Shown here: positions 38,585 through 45,625 of the stretch, in pieces
How positions within the stretch are numbered: the stretch's first letter is position 1
How the letters are laid out: the number at the start of each line of letters is the position of its first letter
NCBI RefSeq assembly: GCF_958295425.1
Contig: NC_081143.1
Location: 11,846,094 to 11,910,093 of the forward strand
Reading direction: 5' to 3'
DNA length: 64,000 bases
Origin: Solea solea
Lineage: Eukaryota; Chordata; Actinopteri; Pleuronectiformes; Soleidae
Made by a program: the position numbers and the translations under genes
Notes under the pieces: model-generated
Told to the model about the DNA's origin: nothing
Database searches by the model: none
The model's input: only the letters and a program-made list of their open reading frames with translations

Positions 38585-41500
38585 AGTGTGCTGTTGTTGT
38601 AATAGGACAGCAGATTCCTTGGCTTTTTCATGTCACATTGTAATCTATGACTGGCACAAGCCTGCAGGCTGCTGTCAAATGTGATCCTTACACACGCAAA
38701 CATACTGTTTTAACCCCCGCCCTCCTCGTTGCCGGCCCCACCCACATACTCTGCATAGCTGCCATGCTTGGAAGGAAGAGGCTCCCTCCAAACATGTGCT
38801 GGGTATGTGCTAAAGATGGAGGGGATGGTTGGCTGATTAAATGGACGCGTAGAAGGAGATAGTAGTAGAGACGTGGCCACAGCGTTGCATCATCGCTTTC
38901 ACAGCTGTTCACGCAGCTCGATTTAATGTCGTAGTGAACAGGCGGGATCAAGGCCGGGCACAGCTGCCCCGGGCAGGAGCTGAGCGGCTGCCAGGGGGAT
39001 TAACAAGGGGGGAGGGGGGGGGGGGGGGGGGGAGGGGGGCGCGTGGGGCGGCACTCATGCTACAGACTGGAGTATTTTCAGCCTTGATGTATAATTTAGG
39101 AAAATTAGATTTTGATGGAAACATGCAAATGTTTTTCAAAATCCCGTGTAAATGAGAAAAGTTCCTGTGGTGAAAAAAGGCTTCTAAGTTAATTTAAAAC
39201 ATGGTTGTCTGTTATATGTAATAAGCAAACTATTTCACACGTTGTCATTGAAAGGGACTGTGATCACCAAACAACCACATTTACATCACGACTGTGAGTA
39301 CTGAACATACAGTTCTTTGAACAGAAAGAGAGATAATAATAAAGAGAATAATTTGACTGCATGAGGAACCACACTAAGACAAGCACACTGCAGATAACCG
39401 AGAATTATGCAAAATTAAGATAATGCCTGTGGACTCCGGGCCTGGTATGGATTCTATTTAAATGTTGGATGAGAGGTAAAGTGTGTTAGCTGGTGATGAA
39501 GAGGCGATGTGTCCGTGTCATGTGGTCAGCGTTTACTCATACTTGTAGCTGTTGTTGTATCTATACATAGACAAAGGGTTCACCGTCTCACACGTACTGT
39601 CTAAAGAAGGACAATGCAGCCTCCCCTGCTCAAAATGCACTCACTCAACACCAGTTCCCTAAGTGACCTCTTACGTCACGTTACACACACTGTGGATACT
39701 GTACATATCATTTACACTCCCCAAGGCACCAGTGCAACCCCTGGGGGTTGTCAAGGACCACATCAAAGCAGTCCCAATGAGCCACATTCAGAGGTAGTTT
39801 GAGGATTCCTGAGCTGCATGAACGCTATGTGTCCTCAGAGCGAATAGAGACCCCCATCCTTATCTTACAGCATCTGATCAGCAGCAGTTTCAGTTTCATC
39901 ACTCCTTTCTAAATTTATTTAAAGCCACTGGCACAATTGAAACGTATGTCATGTTACATCACTGTGACGGGAGCTTTGATTCGTCCTTGGCTCCTATTTC
40001 TCCCTCACGCACACATTCCCAGGTGCACACATGCACACACGTTGACATCTAATTCAGCTGCACAGTCAGACTCTGTCTGTGTGTATTTAGGGTGCATCCC
40101 TATGCGTAACAAAGAAGTGAACTCTGGTCTGCCTAAAAACATAGGTCTCGGTTCAGCTTCAAATGCAGGAGGCGGACTACAAAGCATGGCATTGTAGGTA
40201 CAACACAACCAGAACAGTGTGTAGAACGATAGCCGGGAGAAACGTGGAGTGAGAACAAGGTCAAATCTCTGATGAAAATATGATCGGACGACAATGTATC
40301 ACAACTGATTGTGAACGCCCACAAGAACAACAAAGTTTTTAAACTAATTAGCTCCATGTTTTGCTCTAATGTGCCAGAAGTTGCCCTGCATTAACCAATA
40401 GATGAGCGAGTTTGTCTCGTCTTCTCCTTCAGTAATTCTTGATGCAGCGAAAACACAGTGTATTCAAACTTACATACTTGTATATCTGCAGATAATCTGC
40501 TTTGCACGTACAAATATTGCAATACTACATATTAAAAATAATAACTTAATAATAACCGTGCATATATGTTTCACATAGCACAAGACCTGCAGAATTAGGT
40601 TGAAATGAATATTACATGATGTGCTAGCCCTGCTTCATAGATAATTACACTTATGAAACTAAATGATTAAACATAGTAATTCAGTTTTAAGACCAATTAC
40701 AACACAACTGTGTGGCAAAGGTCACACACAGCAGTCAAACTGTAGACATGAAAGTGAGCTAAATGAAGCCTGGTTACTTCCGAAGTAATGTCTCACGTGT
40801 GTGTTTGTGACCACGTGTGTTTACTTGAAGAGACAGTGACCTCCCCGTCACTGCTCACATGTACTGTGATCTCACTGTGCTGTGTACGTCCCACACCACA
40901 CGAAATACAGTGCAGGGATGGAGAGTCTTTGCAGTCAGAGATCCTATGACTCTGAAAGTCATGTAGTGTGAAATTGGCTTCACACTGACTTCACGACTCT
41001 GGTTTCACATTTGTGCAGGAGAGAGTCACCATGCTTTTGACAGAAGGCTTCAGGGAATGTAATTTAGGTCTGGAGTGTATTTGAAGACCTTTCTCATTTA
41101 GCCACTGACCTCTTTGCAGTGAACTGTTAGAACAGTGGTCACCAGCACAGTACACGCGGGCATCGAGACACCCACAGCACAGTTAGAAGATTATGGGTTT
41201 TTGCTCCTGACGACTGTGGGGGCAGTGTGTGGATTGGTATGAAAGATGTTTGATATAAAATGCTCTGTACATACTGTAGTTGCATTCATAGTGAGAATAG
41301 GTGAATGGCAAAAACTGTAGTGTAAACTAAAAATCGAGCCACCTGCGCAAATTGGATGACTACCTCAACTGTTGCAGCCTCTGACTGACTGAATATTTTG
41401 CCCTTGCACTTAACCTACCTTCTTACAGAAGAGTATTATTAGAAATGAATGTTATTATGCATAGATATTGAGTTTGAATTATTTTAACATTCGGTTGGTC

Positions 41501-44500
41501 ATTATGAGTACCGATCATGGAATTATTCTTGAGTGAGTTGAAGTCGATGAACAGCATCTGTGCAGAACTATTTTTGCTTTCCAGATGAGCCAGGTATAGA
41601 TGGAGGGCTGTTGCTATGGCATCATCAGTGGAACGTTTGGGACGGTATGCAAACTGGAATGGGTCAAGTGTAGTGGGGAGACTGGATGTTATATGGGCCT
41701 TGACCAACCTTTGAAAGCACTTCATCATGATGGGAGTAAGTGCTATGGTCCGGTAGTCATTCACTGTTTCTTTGGTAGTGGTATGATGGTGGTGGCTTTG
41801 AAGCATGCTGGTATGATGGCTTGGCTCAGAGAGGTGTTATAAATGTCCGTGAGAACATCTGTGAGTTGGTCAGCACAGTCTCTTGAGTCTCACCTTGAGT
41901 AGGGTCCTCCGCACGTCAGCTGGGTCCAGGTGAAGTGATTAATTGTCTGAGCAGGGAAGGGGTTTAGTTGGTGAGGTGGTGTTATTTATCTCAAACTACC
42001 TGAAGAAAGTGTTTAGTGTGTTGAGGAAGTCTATGTTGTCATCACAAGGAGGGGGTGTTGGCCTGTAGTCTGTGACTGACTGGATGACTTGCCACAGGCG
42101 CCTGGGGTCCTTTGTGCCTGTGAAGTATGCTTGGATTTTCTGTCCATAAGCACGTTTGGCTATTCTCACTCCCCGGTTCAAGTTGGCCCTGGCAGATCTA
42201 AGTGTGTCTTTGTCCTCGGACTTGAAGGCGGCATTCCTTGCCCTCAGGAGCTCACGCACCTCCCTAGTGAGCCAGGGTTTGTCATTTGCTCTTGTGGTGA
42301 TGTTTTTAACAGTCACATCTTCCATGCATTTGGATATATATCCAGACACAGATTCGGTATATTCTGTTAAATGAACATGTTGGTTGATGGTGGCAGCCTT
42401 TCTAAAAAGAGACCAGTCTGTGCGGTCAAAACAGTCCTGGGGGGCTGAGGTGGCTTCCTCTGCCCATGCTCTGATCTGCTTCACAAACGGCTTGTTCCTT
42501 GTCAGTAATGATCTGTAAGATGGAATTAGCATAACAGCGAGATGGTCTAAGTTCCACAGGTGGGGTGGTGAATGGCTCTGAATGCCTGTTTCGTGTTGGT
42601 GTAGACCTGGTCAAGAGTGTTCTCCCCCCTGGTCGCAAAGTTCACATATTGGTAGTAATGTGGTAGTACTGTCTTCAGTTTGGCCTGATTAAAATCGCCA
42701 GCGATTATGTACACGGAGTCAGTGTTAGAGTTCTGCATTTGGCTGACTGACTGATACAATGTAGACAGTGCCTCCTTTTGTGTTTGCACTGGGTGGAATG
42801 TACACACCTGAGATGCTGATAGATGTAAATTGTCTCGGCATGTAGAATGGTCGGCATTTAAGTGTAAGAAATTCAATGTCCTCAGAACAGTGGCTTGAAA
42901 CAATTGCCGTTTGTACACCAGTTGTTATTGATGAAAATACATACACCACCACCCCGAGATTCACCGCTGAGAGCATGACTCCTGTCCGCCTGGAATGTAA
43001 TAAGTCCGTCCACCTGAATGGCGATGCCTGGAACGGTGTTATTGAGACACGTCTCTGTGAGGATGATGACGTTGCAGTCTCTCACCTTTCTTTGTGTAAT
43101 TAAATCCAGTCTGAGGTAGTTTATTTTGTTTTCCAGCGAACAAACGTTGGATAGCAGAATAGAAGGAAGTGCTGTTCTGTGTGGGTTAGCTTTTAGCCTG
43201 GTGCTGACACCCGCTCGACTGCCTCGCTTGCTGGGTCTAGCATATCGCTTGTGACGCATGCTAGGTCTCTCTTGCTGCCCATATTTAACATAAAACGCAC
43301 ATTGCTATCGGGAGCTGGAGTGGCCGCTGCCATACAGGGTGCTGCCATCATCAGTTTTCATTTAGTAGAGTATTATTTATAATATAAGAATATTACTACT
43401 AATAAAAATCCATAGTAAAAATGATTATCACTCCATAACGTAAGCTGGAGTTAAAATGCTCACCACTGATCTTGATTTTAATGTATGGTTTTAGATTGAA
43501 CAAACGTGTATGAACAGTGTGAATCTTGCTACCAAACAGTAACATAGGGTGAGTATGAAGTCTGTGTTGTATTCTAACACTATCAAATCAGTCAATGCAG
43601 TGCGATGTGATCAGTTCCAAGTTTGACAACATGAAAGCTACAGAAGAATATAAGCATTCTAAGGGGCATGGAGTGAGTCATCTTTCAACTGGAAGGTTTT
43701 TTAGCATCAGTTTCACCCAAAGTAACCCCCACATTTTTGTCTACTTTTAGGCTCCACTCATGCCGGAGATCCACAGGCCACGTCAAACCCCAGTTCACCC
43801 TCCTCCTCCCCACACACGCCCAGCGCTCTGGGCAGTGGCAGCTCTGATCCTGTCCTGAATGGAGGCCTGTGCTCTGCTGCTTACTGCAGCTCTGCGGGGG
43901 GTAGGTACACCCAGTTAGCAAGCAGCTACTACAAAGGCAGACACCAACACCACACTTGGGACTGAATGGAAGTCATCATGGGACAGTGAGCAGTACTTCA
44001 GAATAATGGCCAGCACTTCAGTCTCCCACTGGTGCTGATGCAGGAATAATGTTGGGCAGGTGCCGTTGTGTCACATGGTTTTGTTAGGTAAATGTACCTC
44101 TCCTCTGAGATGAGTTGATGAGAGAAAAACGGCTGCTTTTTAAGCCGGATAATCAACTGTCATCAAGTTTCACTTGGGTCTCATTTTATTTATTCAAGCA
44201 GATGCAGTTTTCATGACAGCTGGAGGGGTATTTCTGTATCTTAATATTCATTTGTACAGTCTCAATAAAATCTGTGTCTCCTATGACTCTGTGGTCAGAC
44301 CTCACCTCCCTGCTCAGTATTGATATTGTTGGTTTCTTTCTAGTCATGGCAGATTTGAGCAAGTATTACTCAAATGTCCATGGTTTACATGATGACTCCA
44401 CCCATGCTTGGTCACATGCACTTCTCATGTGAAGTCCATGTTACTGAAACCATAAGGAACCTGCACAATTTGCCCACTTTAAAAGCCCATGCCCACTTAG

Positions 44501-45625
44501 TACCTACTTAGTACCCAGGTACACTGGATGTACCTGGGCACTCCAGAGGTTTTCAATGTTGTTCAGGTCTGGAGATTGGGCTGGCCATGACAGGGTCATG
44601 ACTTGGTGGTCCTTCATCCACCCCTTGATTGACCTGGTTGTGTGACATGAAGCATTGTCCTGCTGGAAAAACAAATACTCAAGAGTTGAGGAACATTTTC
44701 AGAGCAGATAACTTCTTCCCAGGATAACCTTGTACGTGGTTTGATTCATGTGCCCTTCACAAAGACAAATCTGTCCGATTCCAGTCTTGCTGAAGCACCC
44801 CCAGATCATCGCCGATCCTCCACCAAATTTCACAGAGACATGGAGAGACCTCTCCAGCTCTCTGTCTAACCATTGAGAAGTGGACTCATCAGAGAAGATG
44901 ACCTTACTCCAGTCCTCTGTGGTCTAATCCTTTTGGTATTTTCCAAACCTTAGCATGCCTCTTCTTTGCTTCTCATCAGTGAAGGGCTTTTTTAAGCTTT
45001 ACATGACTTGAGCCCTGCCCCTAGGAGCCGGTTTTGAACTGTTCTTGCCATGTTATTTTTTGATTGCAATTACTTTTGAGGTGCTACAAACACTGTTTTT
45101 GCCATTTTATACTTTTCTTTGAGATTTGGTTCAGATGATCACCTAATCAGTACTTGTGTTGGTTTTCAACAGAACCTGGGATGGCTGAATGCCTGAATGG
45201 CTGTCAAACATGTGAAGATGCTAATTTCAGAAAAAATTGCAGTGGTCTCTTAATTTTTTCCAGAGCTATATATGTACATACAGTATATGATTACTATAAC
45301 ATTTCATACCAATGCAGCTGCTTCAAGATAGTTGTATATGCTATAATGTTGGTATTGTTTTGACCACCTTTTTTCTGTTACAGGTACAACCCCAAGTTCA
45401 CCGATCAGCCTCCCCAAGTCTCCTACATTCCCATCAGGCCGTGGGCCTTGGTCTGATGAGTGCTCCATCTGTTATGAGAACACGGTGGACACAGTCATCT
45501 ACGCCTGTGGACACATGTGTCTGTGCTACACCTGTGGCCTCAAACTCAAGAAGATGTCCAACGCCTGCTGTCCCATCTGCAGGAGACAGATCAAAGACAT
45601 TATTAAGACCTACCGCAGCACGTAA
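6289..45625 (+). CDS. neurl1: NEURL1, neuralized-type E3 ubiquitin ligase (six coding exons, 575 aa)
   Basis: Coding exons: 6289-6322, 18838-19088, 19742-20063, 33352-34080, 43751-43900, 45384-45625; 1728 coding bases including the stop. All introns are GT-AG with phases 1, 0, 1, 1, 1. Layout: a short N-terminus beginning MGGQMTRN (a G2 with T6 N-myristoylation pattern), NHR1 about residues 49-203, a Ser/His-rich linker, NHR2 about 293-445, a Ser/Pro-rich linker, and a C3HC4 RING at 522-561 with the C-terminal tail IIKTYRST. Mammalian NEURL1 is 574 aa and has the same order. In known NEURL1 proteins the NHR domains bind partners such as Notch ligands, and the RING transfers ubiquitin. This promotes ligand endocytosis and, in neurons, CPEB3 monoubiquitination. 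The sequence matches NEURL1 rather than NEURL1B, for example in DSLGGPFPS and [17 protein letters not shown]. Which teleost duplicate (neurl1aa or neurl1ab) it is cannot be told from this window. No frameshift or lost catalytic residue was seen. Confidence 0.95.
6631..6850 (+). repeat. TG microsatellite joined to GGTTAGG-type fish repeat
   Basis: A pure TG run (6631-6663) is followed by a segment with the phrases CATGGAGACCAAAACCTGG and TTCTAATGAGG, then GGTTAGG/GGTTAAGG-rich sequence. The same arrangement occurs inverted at about 29640-29830, and a third diverged copy lies at 30500-30660. It is therefore an interspersed repeat and not interstitial telomere. Confidence 0.65.
9005..9285 (-). 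repeat. Abundant teleost interspersed repeat
   Basis: Carries the well-known phrases GGGGTACACCCTGGACAG, CAGTCCATCGCAGGGC and GACTGTGGGAGGAAACCGG, seen widely in fish genomes. Further copies in this window are at about 19140-19330 and 60860-61135 (opposite orientation) and 48760-48990 (same orientation). It encodes nothing. The exact Repbase family was not determined. Confidence 0.7.
10062..10340. mobile_element. Diverged hAT-like MITE copy
   Basis: Begins CAGGGCTCTCAAACTTAG and keeps landmarks of the element at 154-614: GGGGCC early on, GTGGGTGATAT against GTGGGCAATAT, then ATTTATGATGC. The right end and target duplication were not found. Confidence 0.45.
11217..11610. mobile_element. Foldback-type MITE containing a 24-bp palindrome
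   Basis: The outer parts carry related inverted motifs (CATCTCCACTAC on the left, CTAGTGGAAACACTAC on the right). The interior includes a perfect 24-bp palindrome at 11517-11540 centred on GGTACC. The segment AGACTCCTG...TAGTTGTTGGAG...GGATTGTTAAG reappears at 56202-56315, immediately beyond the satellite array. The superfamily could not be assigned. Confidence 0.5.
11908..12288. mobile_element. ATATC-rich MITE, copy 1
   Basis: Ends read TAGGGCTGGGC and GCCCAGCCTTA, an inverted repeat typical of hAT-like MITEs. The interior contains GTCCTTCATTTAAC and TAAAAAGCCAAA, shared with copies at 13510-14070 and 37010-37330. No clean target duplication was seen. Confidence 0.6.
13141..13168. repeat. 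CA microsatellite
   Basis: Uninterrupted CA repeat of 28 bases. Confidence 0.95.
13510..14070. mobile_element. ATATC-rich MITE, copy 2
   Basis: Starts AGAGCTGGGCAATATATC and shares CGTCCTTCATTTAACATT and AAAAAGCCAAAGAAAG with the copies at 11908-12288 and 37010-37330. The right end is degenerate (CATGATATACATC). Confidence 0.55.
14553..14578. repeat. CA microsatellite
   Basis: Uninterrupted CA repeat of about 26 bases in intron 1. Confidence 0.95.
15600..15835 (-). repeat. AT-rich interspersed repeat (ATCGATT family), copy 1
   Basis: Shares the order CATTTAACAAATAAATCAT, GAAAAACAGCGGTCAACAT, then TTTTATGGACGTG with copies at about 19430-19570, 21090-21290 and 32461-32754. The orientation is opposite to the 32461 copy. 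The family is recognised as a common fish repeat, probably a hAT-like MITE. Confidence 0.5.
17375..17505 (+). repeat. tRNA-headed fish repeat fragment
   Basis: Begins CACGGTGGGCGCAGTGGCTAG and continues CATTGTTGCCTCACAGCA, then a box-B-like TTCAAATCC, followed by AGTGAATGTGAGAGTGAATG. The same head occurs at 60860-61135. Box A/box B-like motifs suggest a tRNA-derived promoter region. It is a dead fragment. Confidence 0.6.
18247..18272. repeat. Homopolymer A run
   Basis: 26 uninterrupted A residues about 570 bases upstream of NEURL1 exon 2. Confidence 0.95.
18838..19088 (+). CDS. neurl1: NEURL1 coding exon 2 (N-terminal part of NHR1)
   Basis: Acceptor CTGCCTCAG at 18837, donor GTATTT at 19089. 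The 251 bases supply two bases of Asp12 plus residues 13-95, starting [16 protein letters not shown] and ending LYEQVRLK. The first half is a Cys/His-containing segment (C25, H26, H27, C32, C37) characteristic of NEURL1. From about residue 49 ([15 protein letters not shown]) the NHR1 beta-sandwich begins, with the strongly conserved [17 protein letters not shown]. It ends in phase 0, matching exon 3. Confidence 0.95.
19089..19741 (+). other. NEURL1 intron 2 (653 bp)
   Basis: Phase-0 intron with donor GTATTT and acceptor TCTCCACAG. About 19140-19330 is a copy of the common fish repeat (GCGATGGACTGGTGACCTG, CAGCTGGGATTGGC). 19430-19570 is a fragment of the AT-rich ATCGATT-type repeat family. 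Nothing else was recognised. Confidence 0.85.
19140..19330 (+). repeat. Teleost interspersed repeat copy in intron 2
   Basis: Contains GCGATGGACTGGTGACCTG and GTCAGCTGGGATTGGCACC, the opposite orientation of the copy at 9005-9285. It starts only about 50 bases after the exon 2 donor. Confidence 0.65.
19742..20063 (+). CDS. neurl1: NEURL1 coding exon 3 (C-terminal part of NHR1)
   Basis: Acceptor TCTCCACAG, donor GTAAGA at 20064. It encodes residues 96-202 plus one base of Gly203. Family-diagnostic runs are [39 protein letters not shown] and [20 protein letters not shown]. This completes the first NHR domain, the module that in Neuralized proteins contacts Notch ligands and other targets. It is the most conserved exon seen here, with no indel relative to the mammalian protein as recalled. 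Phase 1 joins exon 4 to give Gly203-Ser. Confidence 0.97.
20353..20402. repeat. 24-bp direct duplication
   Basis: AAGTAACCTGGGTATAATCT followed by GAAC occurs twice head to tail. Confidence 0.85.
21090..21290 (-). repeat. AT-rich interspersed repeat (ATCGATT family), copy
   Basis: Shares CATTTAACAAAGAAATCATT, TTTGGGAAACACTGATCAAC and CGTTTTATGGAACAAACAG with the family copies at 15600 and 32461. The ends are indistinct. Confidence 0.5.
21742..22609. mobile_element. Probable hAT-like MITE, 868 bp
   Basis: Bounded by TAGGGCTGC (21742-21750) and its exact inverse GCAGCCCTA (22601-22609). The left part carries the ATTATTTT...GACTAATTACTTGATTAT pattern common in fish MITEs. The 8-bp flanks do not match convincingly. 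No transposase is encoded. The two ends could instead belong to two separate insertions. Confidence 0.5.
24027..24057. repeat. CA microsatellite
   Basis: CA repeat of about 23 bases followed by an interrupted ACACAC. Confidence 0.9.
25536..25557. repeat. TG microsatellite
   Basis: Uninterrupted TG repeat of 22 bases in intron 3. Confidence 0.9.
27121..27206 (+). repeat. 18-bp tandem repeat upstream of the gag-like frame
   Basis: Four full units and a partial unit of about GTGCAGTTTGTCTTCAAA, drifting to GCGCAGTTTATCATCAAA. It sits about 175 bases upstream of the gag-like ORF and could be part of a retrotransposon LTR or leader. No second copy was found downstream of the ORF. Confidence 0.85.
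27382..28233 (+). CDS. Intact gag-like reading frame, probable LTR-retrotransposon fragment
   Basis: An open frame of about 283 codons from the ATG at 27382 ([15 protein letters not shown]) to a stop at 28231-28233; an in-frame TTG lies 15 bases upstream. Its base composition is clearly higher in GC than the surrounding intron. The N-terminus is charged and helical, with the look of a coiled coil ([19 protein letters not shown], then [17 protein letters not shown]). The middle is acidic and the last part Ser/Thr-rich. From about 28130 the frame runs through a GGGA/GA microsatellite and is probably no longer original coding. The pattern resembles the N-terminal gag region of fish LTR retrotransposons such as BEL/Pao, but no protease, RT or integrase follows and no paired LTR is visible. 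It may be a truncated element or a retained single-exon gene. Same strand as NEURL1. Confidence 0.5.
   Translation: MADNKPDLKSLKQRRATAQQNFTTRINRLNVYAGHLGEVDLSEELARLRGVYDKLLDASNEYIDALGQMDPTGDSDESLDAQAKRDGSERRFLETENPVMEMLWSKYAAPDIDALVTQFKSFFDRAEALGRGEVVPWAQQMAENGTLDRELHELRDAVYTWRDYRPHGKDKWMLFLSLKEDKEQLMDEWTCRRRNEHSDGGEEEDARGGMAANNIAFTQPVTLASASSPVNTQSVVVAPSIVRQGTVCGRHTQGGREGGRERERERDFLFFVLEGGLVRMHHL
28139..28181. repeat. GGGA then GA microsatellite
   Basis: Six GGGA-type units followed by about nine GA units. It interrupts the end of the gag-like reading frame. Confidence 0.95.
29640..29830 (-). repeat. CCTAACC-type fish repeat with CA run, inverted copy
   Basis: Reverse orientation of the repeat at 6631-6850. 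It shares ACCTGG...CTAATGAGG and GGTTATGGTTAAGG when read on the minus strand, with a short CA run at its end (about 29793-29806). Confidence 0.65.
29952..29979. repeat. CA microsatellite
   Basis: Uninterrupted CA repeat of 28 bases. Confidence 0.95.
30500..30660 (-). repeat. CCTTAACC-rich repeat, diverged copy
   Basis: Contains GAGGACATTACATTCATTTC followed by several CCTTAA units, preceded by a CA-rich stretch. It is related to the repeats at 6631 and 29640. The unit is CCTTAA, not the telomeric CCCTAA. Confidence 0.5.
31485..31550 (+). repeat. tRNA-like repeat fragment
   Basis: Contains a box-A-like TGGTTGAGTGGG followed by CGTCTTCCAACTGGAAGGTT, a head seen in fish tRNA-derived repeats. 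The second half is gone. A shorter piece, TCTTTCAACTGGAAGG, lies at 43680-43695 just before NEURL1 exon 5. Confidence 0.5.
32379..32424. repeat. Perfect 46-bp palindrome of ATTAC units
   Basis: The left arm is ATTAC repeats and the right arm its exact inverse (GTAAT repeats), 23 bases each, with no spacer. The direct repeat AATTAGGGTTGTGC sits on both sides (about 32365-32378 and 32422-32435). Confidence 0.95.
32461..32754 (+). repeat. AT-rich interspersed repeat (ATCGATT family), best copy
   Basis: Starts TAGAGCTGCGACTAACGATT and ends TTTTAGCTCTA, which looks like a decayed terminal inverted repeat. The interior has TAATCGATTCATCTGTTGAT, AATGTTGATCAGTGTT and ATGATTTCTTTGTTAT. Three shorter relatives are in this window (15600, 19430 and 21090). 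Confidence 0.6.
33352..34080 (+). CDS. neurl1: NEURL1 coding exon 4 (linker and NHR2)
   Basis: Acceptor CTTCCTCCCCAG, donor GTAAGC at 34081. At 729 bases it is the largest coding exon. It encodes residues 203 (split Gly) to 445 and the first base of Gly446. It starts [14 protein letters not shown], then [18 protein letters not shown], a His/Ser-rich low-conservation stretch ([10 protein letters not shown], residues 252-261), CPIPQNSLN, and then NHR2 from about residue 293. NHR2 landmarks are [35 protein letters not shown] and [22 protein letters not shown]2 is the second protein-binding beta-sandwich of the ligase. Exon coding is GC-rich against the flanking intron. Confidence 0.97.
34578..34630. 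repeat. 14-bp tandem repeat, four units
   Basis: CAGGATCTGTCCCC repeated four times with small changes, about 500 bases after the exon 4 donor. Confidence 0.9.
35342..35371. repeat. GAGGC pentanucleotide repeat
   Basis: Six GAGGC-type units in tandem. Confidence 0.9.
37010..37330. mobile_element. ATATC-rich MITE, copy 3
   Basis: Shares GGTCTTAGATTTTGGATATC, TCCTTCATTTAACATT and AAAAAGCCAAAGAAAG with the copies at 11908 and 13510. The terminal repeats are decayed. Confidence 0.55.
38547..38582. repeat. CA microsatellite
   Basis: Uninterrupted CA repeat of 36 bases, the longest CA run in the window. Confidence 0.95.
39007..39039. repeat. G-rich homopolymer tract
   Basis: G6-A-G19-A-G6. It has strong G-quadruplex potential. 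The exact length is likely to be assembly-sensitive. Confidence 0.9.
41534..41806 (-). pseudogene. LINE reverse transcriptase, N-terminal fragment
   Basis: Encodes [20 protein letters not shown] followed by the fingers/palm motifs [18 protein letters not shown] and MLFIDFNS, typical of L2/Rex1-type RT. FIDF holds the first catalytic Asp. The frame then runs into unrelated sequence, so the YxDD block is absent. A frameshift lies upstream, where the preceding peptide [19 protein letters not shown] is in another frame. Confidence 0.85.
41996..42532 (-). pseudogene. LINE ORF2 linker between endonuclease and RT
   Basis: 178 codons, including [20 protein letters not shown] and [20 protein letters not shown], which are standard linker phrases of fish L2/Rex1-type LINEs. 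It ends [10 protein letters not shown] and is separated by a frame break from the RT segment. Confidence 0.85.
42547..43259 (-). pseudogene. LINE apurinic-type endonuclease domain, frame-broken
   Basis: Two overlapping frames. 43259-42882 gives [19 protein letters not shown], a [10 protein letters not shown] motif and [12 protein letters not shown]. 42918-42547 gives [11 protein letters not shown] and [10 protein letters not shown]. These are the conserved blocks of LINE endonucleases (metal-binding Glu in TET, GDFN, and the downstream Asp region). The frame change near 42900 shows decay. Confidence 0.85.
43751..43900 (+). CDS. neurl1: NEURL1 coding exon 5 (Ser/Pro-rich linker)
   Basis: Acceptor CTACTTTTAG, donor GTAGGT at 43901, 150 bases, phase 1 at both ends. 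It encodes residues 446-495 and the first base of residue 496: [20 protein letters not shown], then [19 protein letters not shown], ending CSSAGG. The mammalian protein has the same low-complexity segment (TSPSALGS...SSAGG) between NHR2 and the RING. It is likely disordered, with many possible proline-directed phosphorylation sites. Because both ends are phase 1, skipping it would keep the frame. Confidence 0.93.
43901..45383 (+). other. NEURL1 intron 5 (1.5 kb)
   Basis: Phase-1 intron, donor GTAGGT and acceptor TTTTTTCTGTTACAG. More than half is a Tc1-like transposon relic (44480-45275). The first 570 bases show nothing notable. Confidence 0.9.
44480..45275 (-). mobile_element. Tc1-like transposon relic, antisense
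   Basis: The minus strand encodes Tc1 transposase fragments: VIFSDEST (first catalytic Asp), [30 protein letters not shown] (second Asp), and [15 protein letters not shown] (Glu). Asp and Glu are separated by 34 residues, the DD34E spacing of the Tc1 family. The frame breaks between GGGS and QQDN with stops, so it is inactive. The right end (about 45237-45273) reads like a Tc1 inverted terminal repeat (AGCTCTGGAAAAAATTAAGA on the minus strand). The left end is missing. Confidence 0.88.
45384..45625 (+). CDS. neurl1: NEURL1 coding exon 6 (C3HC4 RING, stop)
   Basis: Acceptor after a long pyrimidine tract (CTGTTACAG), stop TAA at 45623-45625. It encodes residues 496-575. After a Ser/Pro segment ([18 protein letters not shown]) comes the RING finger, with metal ligands C522, C525, C537, H539, C543, C546, C558 and C561 (spacing C-2-C-11-C-1-H-3-C-2-C-11-C-2-C). 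The end, [14 protein letters not shown], matches the NEURL1 C-terminus. This domain recruits the E2 enzyme, and all eight ligands are present. Confidence 0.97.

Larger units (their letters stand above)
41534..43350 (-). mobile_element. Decayed L2/Rex1-like LINE, antisense in intron 4
   Basis: Read on the minus strand from 43350 downward, the order is: an N-terminal region, an AP-like endonuclease domain, the endonuclease-to-RT linker, then the start of the reverse transcriptase. Frames shift between 43259 and 41534, so the protein is broken in several places. It stops inside RT at 41534, before the catalytic YxDD motif, and no ATT or poly-A tail follows. The 3' end is therefore missing, unlike the usual 5'-truncated LINE. 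The clade is inferred from the phrases [11 protein letters not shown] and [17 protein letters not shown]. Confidence 0.85.
34081..43750 (+). other. NEURL1 intron 4 (9.7 kb)
   Basis: Phase-1 intron, donor GTAAGC and acceptor CTACTTTTAG. Contents: a 14-bp tandem repeat (34578-34630), a GAGGC pentamer repeat (35342-35371), an ATATC-type MITE (37010-37330), a CA run (38547-38582), a G-rich run (39007-39039) and an antisense LINE relic (41534-43350). An antisense reading frame with a hydrophobic N-terminus (37705-38097) is discussed as a finding. 35.4-37.0 and 39.1-41.4 kb show nothing I can name. Confidence 0.8.
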
